From Hyparrhenia diplandra (lineage: Eukaryota > Streptophyta > Magnoliopsida > Poales > Poaceae): a DNA stretch of 64,000 bases. A program made the position numbers and the translations under genes. The stretch's first letter is position 1; each line of letters opens with the position of its first letter. Location: contig JADLZK010008783.1 of the NCBI GenBank assembly GCA_015847255.1, positions 110,348 to 174,347 on the forward strand, read 5' to 3'. This document shows positions 55,355-64,000 of this stretch, in pieces. Under the pieces are notes generated by a model. That model was not told where the DNA came from. It worked only from the letters and a program-made list of their open reading frames with translations, and made no database searches.

Positions 55355-57575
55355 CGTCATGGGCGCCAAAGGGCGGCCATGCCGAAAGTGGCTAGAAGGC
55401 AACACCATCAGCCCTCAAATTATGGAGCAATCAGTTTCCTATTTTTAGAGTCCGGTTTGGTAACACCCGCATGGCTAGATTAGATTGAGTAGTTTCCAAG
55501 TTTGTTAGAGCCAATGGCTATATATAGTCTTTGTACTTCGGCAATTTGAGTTCAAGAATGAATTATCAAACCAATCTCTCTCCCCAATGACTCAAGCGCC
55601 TAGGGCTGCTACCCTAGAAACAAGCCTGCGGCGTAAGGGTATAACCTCGCCGGAGATGACAGTTATCTCCATAGACCCAAGGTCCATGACATCCGGTACC
55701 GAGCCCGGTCATCCCGCCCCTCCCGCCCTCCCTCTCCACCATCAGCCCCGCGCCACCATCTTCACCGCCACACGGACCTCCCACCCGCCCTCTCCACCTC
55801 GGGATGCATTCACTAGACTCGAAGAGGGTATAGATCGCTTCGCCGAGCACCTAGATCAGCTCGTCGTGATGTTCAACCGCCGGGTGTGCTCACAAGGAGA
55901 AGACAGAGAAGGAACTCCACGCAGCGGTGCGGCTTCAGGCCGCAACGCGGGGTTCCCGGCATCTTGGCGGTGCGTCCTTCGTGGGGAGAAGCACCTTGCT
56001 GTGGTCTCCAAGTCCATCCCATGGCCGCCATTGCGTGAGCGCGGCCGTGGTACGCCCGCAAGCCGCAGGACGCGACTTCCTTGTTCGGCGGGCGATGCGG
56101 AAGATGCGCATGCTGTTCAATTCCTCGCTGCAGTGCGCAATCAACCACTCGTGCCCGCCTATATTTCCTGCTACGTTCGAGGTATGGTGCCTACCGGCAC
56201 CACCCATCGTCATGCAGGGGCAGCACCACAGGCAGTTCGGCCTGTACCACGAACTGCGGTGGATGTCTCATCTGTTCAGCGCCTAGCGGACTGGCCGGCT
56301 GCTACATCCTTCCTTCATCCAACATGAAGCCGGCGCTCTTCCCATGGGATCGGACGATGTCGGCACCGGCACCTTCCGCCTCCGCCATCCAAGACGCAGC
56401 TCGGGTCCTCAAGGGAGGGGAGATGTCATGGGCGCCAAAGGGCAGCCATGCCGAAAGTGGCTAGAAGGCAAGACCATCAGCCCTCAAATTATGGAGCAAC
56501 CGCTTCCTATTTTTAGAGTCCGGTTTGGTAACGTACCGCATGGCTAGTTTCCTAAATAGACTAGTATATTGCCCGTGCTAACGCCACGTAATATTTATAA
56601 AAAATAATTTTAAACTAAAACAAGTCATCTATATGTGTACTTCAATATATAGATGTATAAGCTGGAAAAAAAAAACAAGAACAATATCAAAGTTACATGT
56701 ACTTCTATATATGACCGCAAAATAGAAGGCACGTATGATCGTACACGCTTCTCTTCTTGTCTTTGTCTCCCAAAGTGGTCCCTTGAACAACTAATGATGC
56801 CTTCCTCCCCTGGATGTCCCTCTTGAACGCCTATTCCCAATTTCGGACTGTTCTCTTCTCGATCCCCTCACTTAATAATTAAGGGAATATCTTGTTCTTT
56901 TGATCCTGTCCCAGTCTCACTTCATAAGCAAGGAAACTTCCACAAAAGTCATTGCACAGTTTACTACTAATATGGTTCATGGAAAGATACTTGAGCAAAG
57001 TAGCAAATATACCTTACTAATATACAGTGGACAACACTTCGTTAAGCCAAACAAAAGTAATCAATGCACAATCCTCTTTGACTGAATCTAGAGGCACCAA
57101 AGATGGCCTATATATCGAAAGCACTGACAAAAGCAAATTACCATGCGATCTGGACGATGTCGGCACCGCACCTTCCGCCTCCGCCATCCAAGACTGCAGC
57201 TCGGGTCCTCAAGGGAGGGGAGATGTCATGGCGCCAAAGGGCGCCATGCCGAAAGTGGCTAGAATGCAAGACCATCAGCCCTCAAATTATGGAGCAATCG
57301 GGTTTCCCTTTTTTTAGAGTCCGGTTTGGTAACACCGCATGGCTAGTTTCCTAAATAGATTAGATTGAGTAGTTTTCAAGTTTCCATGTTAGAGCCAATG
57401 GCTATATATAGTTTTTTTGTACTGGCAATTTGAGTTAAGCAATGAATTATCAAACCAATCTCTCTCCCAATGACTCAAAGCGCCTAGGGCTGCTACCCTA
57501 GAAACAAGCCTCCGGTAGAGGGGTATAACCTCGCCGGAGATGACAGTTATCTCCATGGACCCAAGGTCCATGACA
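55355..57575 (+). mobile_element. 2.2-kb LTR retroelement in the unit C intron
   Basis: The 5' LTR is 55355-55691 and the 3' LTR 57224-57575. They start (T/C)GTCATGG and end CCATGACA, an 8-bp inverted repeat. Flanks are GTTTT and GTTTC (55350-55354 and 57576-57580), a duplication with one mismatch; units A and B are continuous here. After the 5' LTR 'tccggtaccgagc' resembles a damaged initiator-Met-tRNA primer site. The short interior has a frame (55587-56327) without a recognisable domain, so the element is non-autonomous. Confidence 0.85.
56347..57356 (+). repeat. 217-bp direct repeat flanking a 586-bp insert inside the LTR element
   Basis: Sequence 56347-56563 (end of the interior plus start of an LTR) is repeated at 57150-57356. 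The first copy breaks off at 'cctaaatag' and passes into 'actagtatattgcccgtgct', an end often seen in grass transposons. The AT-rich insert (56564-57149) has no recognised gene. The first LTR start (56424) is therefore a partial third LTR. Confidence 0.75.
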
Positions 57576-58462
57576 GTTTCTCCCAAATAATTATATCGTG
57601 CTACCCGTTAGTGTTCTTAATAAGAAATGATAGGGTCTTCGTTGTGCCTTTTGGCGATGGACTATCACTGCCATCTTTATAATTCATCTGATTTCGATAT
57701 TAATGTTGTGGTAAAGTGTCGAACATGGGCTTCATCAATGAATGGATTCTGGACGAAATACAGTGTGAATAATATATACTACTGTTCCTAGATTTTTTTT
57801 ACATGATGTTCTTGTTGATACTCTGCTCCCTTAGTGTTGCCATAAACGACCATGTAGTCTGTTTACATGCCATTAAAAATATTACTTGGTGACCAACCAT
57901 ATCAGCTTAATTAACTGTTTATCCCGTTTAAAGGCCATGTAACCTGTTTAAGTGATGTGTAGCCTGTTTAAGTATCCGTGTAGCCTGTTTAAAGACTAAA
58001 CAATATGTGCCCAACTCTTTACATTTTAGGATTTTGGTGACCATTGGCTCCAAGGATAATGATCCTGGATACAGTGAAGAATGATCCATGTTTGTTTTAA
58101 CTTTTCCGATATTTTTAAAAAAATTTTAACCTCTAATACTCACTGAATTTGAGATTCATTTGGCAAGAATGATGCATGCACTTTTTTATACATATGCTGC
58201 CTGAACTCTCACCAGAACAGTTACAGACAGAGGCTAGGCAGAGTGCTTCAGATTTTGATGTACAACATCTTGAAGTTCTAGCCTGATGTAGGGCCATAGG
58301 AATAGAAGCTATGTATGACATATACCGTACTGAAACTTGTTATATCCAGTGCATGTTGAAGATTATAAACTGTGTAACTACTGCGTATTGTTGAAGATGG
58401 TTACAATTTTGTTTTTGACATTATCCTTGGCTGTCACTGAAAACTAGTTGATCATTAAACAG
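57576..58462. other. Rest of the long intron of the unit C zinc-finger gene
   Basis: It is collinear with unit A 8385-8960 and unit B 32030-32913. It keeps the 22-bp degenerate tandem motif near 57930-57985 and the exon-like block PELSPEQLQTEARQSASDFD near 58200-58260, which ends in a stop. Sequence quality looks normal here. Confidence 0.5.
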
Positions 58463-59062
58463 GCTAGGCTTCCTAAAAAGACATTTTCTGGGGTGAAGAG
58501 GAAAAGGACTGATGAAACTTCAGAAGCAAACAACAAAAGATCGTCTGAGAAATGGATTTGTTGTCTCTGCCATGTGAATACATATGGTGAAATATCTTTT
58601 ATGGAACATTGTGCTGGCTACTGGCACCAGTCAAATGTAGCAGACATGGAACGGGCTATGAAAAATGTTGAGCCGACAATGATACCAACAGCAGAGTCGT
58701 ATCGTGGCATGCATCACAATCCAACCGCATGGAATTGCAGCATTTGCCAAGTTAAGTGCTCAGGCGAGTTGGACCTAAAGAATCACTTGAATGGCAGGAG
58801 GCACCAAGAGAACTTAGGAGCTCTATGGAGACAGAGCAAGGAAAATGAAGGGGAGAGTGGATCCCAGGGTAACCTTTATGAAAAGAAAGAGCCACAGCTT
58901 GTTGACATGAACCAAAGGCCCACCTCAGGATGGACTTGTAGTATCTGCCAGGCAAACTGTACATCTGAGTCTGACTTGGAGAACCACCTTTGAGGTAGAA
59001 GGCACCAGCTGAATGTAAAAGCCCAATGCAACAGCACAAAATCTGATGCCCATCTTGGTTGA
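58463..59062 (+). pseudogene. U1/zf-met zinc-finger exon, unit C
   Basis: After a 'ttaaacag' acceptor the exon encodes ARLPKKTFSGVKRKR, finger 1 (WICCLCHVNTYGEISF with H-x5-H), finger 2 (WNCSICQVKCSGELDLKNHL plus NGRRH) and finger 3 (WTCSICQANCTSESDLENHL). This is the best-kept copy: fingers 1 and 2 are complete C-x2-C/H-x5-H modules. In finger 3 the CGA that encodes Arg in unit B has become TGA after ENHL, removing the last His. Family members are nuclear RNA- or RNP-binding proteins; the target of this one is unknown. Exons 1 and 2 are separated from it by 12.7 kb of retroelements. Confidence 0.85.
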
Positions 59063-59707
59063 AAGAAATAGCAGGTGATGCGCAGTGCATAAAACTGAGA
59101 TGTTAGTTATTTGAAGATGATGTTGCAATTTGAGAGACGTATAAGGAACTCAAAGTGCATTTCATTTCTTCCAGCCTTGCTCATCTCCTGGCATTTTGTG
59201 ATTGCTGAAACTTGACTCTTTTGCGGCTTAGTACAATGTATGGTCTGTGTACTTTGTATACTTGGCGTTGCCATATTAACACTTTAGTAGTTCACTTGAA
59301 GCAGCTTATATGGCCAATTGACCATTGGTGATCCGTCATCCCTTAGCAAAGTAGGCACTGCCCCTTGAGGAAATCCAATGTGTATTTTTCTTTCATTGAC
59401 AGGTTCAGTTCTTCAGTTCTGTTTGTGGATATCCGATATCATGTTTTACCCCTTTTTACCCATTGATGTTCTTTTGCATCCTTCTGGAAAAAAAATTATG
59501 TCCAATTAATCACTGATGAAAATCGATGTTGTGTTATAAATGATCGTAGGAAACATTGTTTAAACTTTCTGCATGCTTCTTATTGCTTATGTATGTTATC
59601 GGTGTTACAGCAATTGATTACAATTGTATGGTACAAATAGGTTAGCTGGATACACATTTGATTACAATTGTATACAAATACGTTAGCTGGATACACATTT
59701 GATTCAA
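59063..59707. other. Spacer between converging zinc-finger and CM genes, unit C
   Basis: This is 3' UTR-like sequence for both genes, collinear with unit B 33535-34160. 'ttgattacaattgtat' is locally doubled near 59615 and 59660. No other feature was seen. Confidence 0.5.
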
Positions 59708-62006
59708 TCAATCGAGTCGATGGAGCAGGTACTCAACCTCCACTTGTTTAGTCAAGGGAATCACCCACTGGTCATACAGTTTATAAACAACTGAAGGATC
59801 AACTTTAAAGTTAGCTTGGCTGCTATTGTTGACATCTGTTTGGATTGGTCCGTCTAATGTTATGCTTTGCCCAAACACAGTTGCTTTCTTCTGACCCTTC
59901 TCTTCACCACGTCTTCTTGGGCTTCAGATGTCAGTAGTTTCATCAGACCATCTCTATCCTGCAAAAGGGAAACACCAATTATAGCTTAAACTTTCAATTT
60001 CAATTCTCCTGCTGATCACCGCATGCTCTGTGAACATTGGGAATTTCAACACCTTAGCCTGAATTAAACTTGTATAGGTCTGCTGGTCTCCTCTGAACTT
60101 CACTTCTGCCACGTACCTGCCATAGTTGATCCTCCTCGAAAGCACCTGCAAAAGGGAGACATTTTCAATGTTCATTGTTGACTTCTGATGAATTCATTTG
60201 TGATGAATTCTTGATAATGCAGTGTGGCATTGTTTGTCTACCTGAAGACATACAAGATCTGCATCAACAGTTACAGCATAATTGCCATCATCACCCTCCT
60301 TAGCCAGCAGAGGGAGCAGCTCGTTGAAGTACATGCTCCATATGGCGTCATTAACGTTAACTAACGCGGCAGCGGGATACAGATCCTGCAATTATAGCAT
60401 CAATTAAGCTCCCGGGTTCAGTGATCTATCATTTCAGAAATTGTTGTTCATGGCTCATTATCTTTCTGCAATGCAATGGCTGTTGGATGCTTACTCTTGT
60501 GAAGTTGTATGGAGGTGATAGACTGAAAGGAACTCTGTAAGCGAAGAATGGAATCTCTTGTAGGCTTTGGTACCTTCCGGCCTATAGAAAAGTTGAGCAG
60601 AAACTCAGGATTAGTGGAGTTTCTCAGTTAGCACTCACTTCATATCTTTGGTCACAATTCACGCAATTTGTGTTGCTTGATGCCAATAGCAGTGCAGGGA
60701 TAGCTTGCCGTTAGGACTTAACCCATGCTTTATAACAGAGTGGTCTGCATCCAAATCCCAATGCAAAAACTACTTCCTCAAGTATCAAATATACTCTCTT
60801 TTTTTTTTTTTTTTTTTTGCGAAAAGAGTATCAAATATACTTTGACTAAGAATATATATCTATGAATACATTATTCCAAATAGATATTAATATGTAATGG
60901 AAGTACTTTCATAATGAGTTATTAATGATGCTGAAAACATAGCCTTATACATTGTCAATGTATATGAATATTTAACTATTGGTGGTTCAATTACTATTTC
61001 TCAATAGAACGAGTTATATATCATGAAAATATTTTTCATGATGGATCATTTAGCACACCAATCTTATTGCCAATCCATGTAAACATTTAGCTACAAATAG
61101 CCAAAGCTAAAAATGTGGCCAACAACAAATAATCTTTTTTTTCGAAACCATGCATTATTAGAGATTACATATGATTCGTAAATAATCCACAGATTACTGC
61201 CGAACCACACATGCACAAATAATCCAGAATTGACATATTTATATATTTGCGATTAGAGGTCTAATATAATATAAGCTTCCATGTTTTCCAATCCAATCAG
61301 TAAATGGACAAAAATGGCTGGCCGTTGCTCTTTTTAAAATACAGACTGCCGGTGCCGGCCTGCCGCTTTCTTCCCATATCAAATCAAAGATTGTTCACAA
61401 AGTTATTGAAAGCATCAACCAACACCTCCCCCACAAACTGTAACGTTTGACCAGCATTTTCATACGCCCAAGTCAGCGCATCTTAAACAAGTTCAGATAA
61501 TCAAAATCATAGACTAATGAATGGATCGCCGGCCACGCGCCACATCCACATGCAGATGCTTACAAAGCCGGCGAGCAACTAATGAGCACCAGAAAAGAAT
61601 GCTGCTCGACAGCTGACTTGTTCTTCTTTACCATTCGGAGAAACAAAAGTGAATTCTACTACTTCGGAAGCTGAAAAACAACACGAGGAGAGGAATTGTC
61701 TATCTGAATTAATTGTAGTACCTTTGACTGAACGGCCTCGGTCTCGCGGATGAAGAGCTCGGCGAAAGAGGCGTTGAGATGGCGACCAGGCTCGGCGCCG
61801 GAGTGGATGGGGGCGTAGACCGGCTGGTTGAGCGGGTACTTGGCCCTCTCGATGAGACTGAACACAATGGTGTCCTCCTCTCGCGTCAGGAAATCCCTCA
61901 CCGTGTCGAGGCTGAGCCCGGCGGTGGACGGCGACACGAGGCCGCCGGTCAGCAGCAGTGCCATGGTGCAGAGGAGCAGCGGCCTGTGAATGATGCCCAC
62001 TGCCAT
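59708..62006 (-). CDS. CM: Chorismate mutase with predicted signal peptide (five exons, one frameshift)
   Basis: Chorismate mutase turns chorismate into prephenate, the first step toward Phe and Tyr. Exons on the minus strand are 62006-61722, 60581-60495, 60385-60242, 60145-60053 and 59958-59708, all with GT-AG introns and all phase 0 (95, 29, 48, 31 and about 83 codons; about 286 residues). It matches the plant/fungal AroQ fold: LSLDTVRDFLTREEDTIVFS (active-site Arg in VRDFL), GDDGNYAV, SRRINYGRYVAEVKF (active-site Arg and Lys) and PLTK..VEYLL. The first 30 residues, with RPLLLCTMALLLTGG, form a hydrophobic stretch like a secretion signal, not a plastid transit peptide. One base is missing near 59891 compared with units A and B, shifting the frame after DVVKRR and losing the C-terminal helix. 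This is either recent loss or a sequence error. Confidence 0.88.
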
Positions 62007-62112
62007 TGCTGTTGCTGGGAGAGGATAGAGAGGGAGGGACTTTGCAGGTGTGTGGAGAGGAAGACGAGGCGATGATTTGCCGGCTCGGCAACTGAGATGT
62101 ACTCCACGCTGG

Positions 62113-62121
62113 GTATTTATC
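62113..62121 (-). promoter_or_regulatory. TATA-like box of the CM gene
   Basis: On the minus strand 'gataaatac' lies about 107 bases upstream of the ATG at 62006, giving a leader of roughly 75-80 bases. The leader is C/T-rich ('ccctccctctctatcctctc'). Confidence 0.5.
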
Positions 62122-62211
62122 TATCAGCGCCGAAAAGAACGCACGCAGATGGTCAAAGCGAGGAAGATGTGGGTATGGAACTACGGGTGATTCATCGATC
62201 ACATTCCTCAT

Positions 62212-63994
62212 CAGTTGTTAACTAGCGTTGAATGGGATAATGTGATGAGGGTGAGACAAGTCAGACAACCATTAATTGGGCCATTGTCAACTGGCAAAGT
62301 CAAATGGATGTGAACACTGATTGAACAGGTGTGGCGTCAGAATATCCGATCAACTTCGTCTCCCAAGAGTGTGCTAAATAAAAATCGTCACAAGGGAAGG
62401 AGAACAGAGAAAGGGGCTCGCGCTGCGCCTCGGTCGCCCGACAAAAGGACCCGCTGCGCCAACCCCAGCCGCCGCCGCCGCCGCCCGACTCCCTCCCTTC
62501 CACCGCCACCGCCCCGGGAACGCCGGAAGCCCGCTGACCCCAGGATGGCGGTGGCGGGGCTTTCCCTCTTCCGTGCTCGCTGGACGCCCCGCATGTGAGC
62601 GGTGGATGGCTCGCCGGGCGGCGCCGGTGCGGTGTCCGGTGATGACTTGCCGGGCGAATCCGGATCCGCCCCGCCTTGATCCTCCTCGTCGCCTCGATCC
62701 GCCGAACGGCGCTTCCCTCCAAGCGGGGGCGATGTTGAAGGCGCCGGGCTTCGCCCACTCCGAGGCGTTGCGCCCATCCTTCAATCGGGTCCGGCCACCC
62801 CGGTGTCTCCTACTCCTCCCGGCCGACCTTCGGCCTGTGCAGCGGTGCGACGACCGCCTCCCCGTTCCGGCCGGCCGCCCCTCCTCTCCTCCCTCGGCGT
62901 GGGCACCCGGAGGCTGCCGGGCGGCCGGGCCCCCCTGGGTCCTGCCCGCCGCCCCTTGGCGGACACCTCCCGTGTCGGCTTCCTTGGGGCACACCCGTTT
63001 GTGCCCCGGGAACTCAACCGGCGGCGTCTTTGTTGCGGCATGGGCGACGACAAATAAGATGGTGCGGGGGCAGCTGTTCGCCGCGAGCAAGCCGGGCGGG
63101 GGCGGCGCGCCCGGGCCTCTCCTTCGGGCTTCAACGCTGCTATAGCCGGCCGCGGCTTGCCGGCGGGGCGCGCGTTTTTCTCGCTCGCCCTCGGCTTCAC
63201 CGGTACCCCTCCGACGCCGGCAAGGTGTCCCTTTGGCTCTAAATCGACGAACTTGGCTCATGAGTTCGGGAACCCCCGGCACCGATGCAAGGCTCTGGTT
63301 CTTGCGATTGAGCGACGACGCCTTTGGCGCCGTTCACCCTCTGGGGGGCGTTGATTCCTCCCAACTCTACGACCGATGTGTTGTCGATCTCCTCCGGCGA
63401 AAGCCTAGCTCTAGTTCTCTAGAGGCGGTGGCGGCGACGTCTTCGACGCCGTGACCCTCTTGAGGGCGCCAGCGTGGAGGAGTAGAGTCCATCTCGCCAG
63501 GGTCTTGTGTTCCTCCCGTGTGCTCTCCCAGGTGTTGTTGTCGCCTCTTGGCCTTGGCCGCGAGGCGCCGCCGACGCCGACGAGTGCCCCGTTGGGCGCC
63601 TCGCTCCGTCGACGGTCTCCTAGTGGTGCGGGAAATATCAAATGCTGGGTGGTGTTTCCCACGCCGCCGCCATCCCCTACGGATTTCCTCCCGCGGCGGC
63701 GTTGGGTGGTGGCAAGTGGGCCCGGATGTGCCGGAGGATGTCGCCACCGGTTCGATGTGGAGGTCGTTGTGTCCGGCGATCCTTCGCTTGCCGCCTGCCG
63801 TCATTCTTAGTCCCCTCCACCCCGTGGAGCGCTGCGTAGCTACGAGGAGTGGAGGTGGGCTCTACGGCGTTGGTGAAAGCGCGAGTATCTTTTCGTGGGG
63901 CGAGATCGGGCGCTCGGTGGGTGTCTTGCGGCCTCGTCTAGAGTTTCCCTCGTTTGGGCTAGGTTCTCTCTATCTTTGTTGTAATTGTGGATAG
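62212..63994. other. CM upstream DNA and a GC-rich tract to the window edge
   Basis: To about 62395 this is ordinary promoter-side DNA. From 62400 it is very GC-rich, with long frames on both strands (for example 62374-63282 minus) whose peptides are Arg/Pro/Gly/Ala-rich without a domain. The plus strand near 63280-63994 has a 5'-UTR-like look ('ctctatctttgttgtaattg'), possibly the start of a LINE or other element continuing beyond the window. No gene is supported. Confidence 0.45.
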
Positions 63995-64000
63995 CCACCC

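Noticed and set aside
61579..62211. 210-codon minus-strand frame overlapping CM exon 1
   Set aside because: It is in another frame, runs into the first intron and the 5' flank, and has no domain; the CM frame explains the region.
62374..63282. 302-codon open frame on the minus strand
   Set aside because: It lies in a very GC-rich tract where several frames are open on both strands; low-complexity composition and no domain.

Overview
The window is nuclear DNA of a grass (Poaceae). The genes have introns, and Tourist-like and Stowaway-type MITEs, a BARE/Angela-type Copia LTR, L1-type LINEs and Ty3/gypsy elements sit nested in and between them. I could not assign a species. No rRNA, tRNA, CRISPR or bacterial-type operon was recognised. 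Several features (bad frames at homopolymers, damaged CAG/CTG triplets inside transposons) suggest an assembly with residual base errors, so each single-base lesion below may be biological or technical.

The backbone is one gene module present three times in the same orientation. It holds (i) a plus-strand U1/zf-met-type zinc-finger gene, (ii) a minus-strand chorismate mutase (CM) gene converging on it, and, in two copies, (iii) a minus-strand Cf-9/Ve1-type leucine-rich-repeat receptor-like protein (RLP). Unit A is about 6593-21205, unit B about 26675-40315, and unit C about 43297 to at least 62006. Unit C keeps the only complete CM gene: five exons at 59708-62006 and an N-terminus that looks like a signal peptide. 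In A and B CM exon 1 is missing and RLP downstream sequence lies in its place, so C looks nearest the ancestral layout. In A the zinc-finger exon is deleted and CM is broken by a solo LTR and a LINE end. In B and C the zinc-finger gene is split by large insertions.

Region by region: 1-2760, two diverged LTR-like direct repeats; 2795-5640, a Ty3/gypsy relic with gag zinc knuckle and protease; 5922-6139, a MITE; 6593-21205, unit A with a 5'-truncated LINE at 16194-19317; 21206-26674, MITEs, a broken plastid NFU (NifU-like) gene and a Copia-type solo LTR; 26675-40315, unit B carrying a 3.6-kb Mutator-like element with two nested inverted-repeat pairs; 40316-43296, a retroposon and a 100-bp minisatellite; 43297-62006, unit C, split by a 10.4-kb Athila/Tat-like LTR retrotransposon without reverse transcriptase and by a 2.2-kb LTR element; 62212-63994, GC-rich DNA without a recognised gene.

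Functionally, the locus combines a candidate surface immune receptor family with an enzyme of phenylalanine/tyrosine and salicylate precursor supply and a putative RNA-binding zinc-finger protein. Linkage is all the sequence shows; joint action is not demonstrated. All RLP and zinc-finger copies and two of the three CM copies carry lesions. The intact-looking or best-preserved reading frames are the RLP of unit A (1006 codons uninterrupted but lacking its N-terminus) and the CM gene of unit C (one missing base in the last exon).
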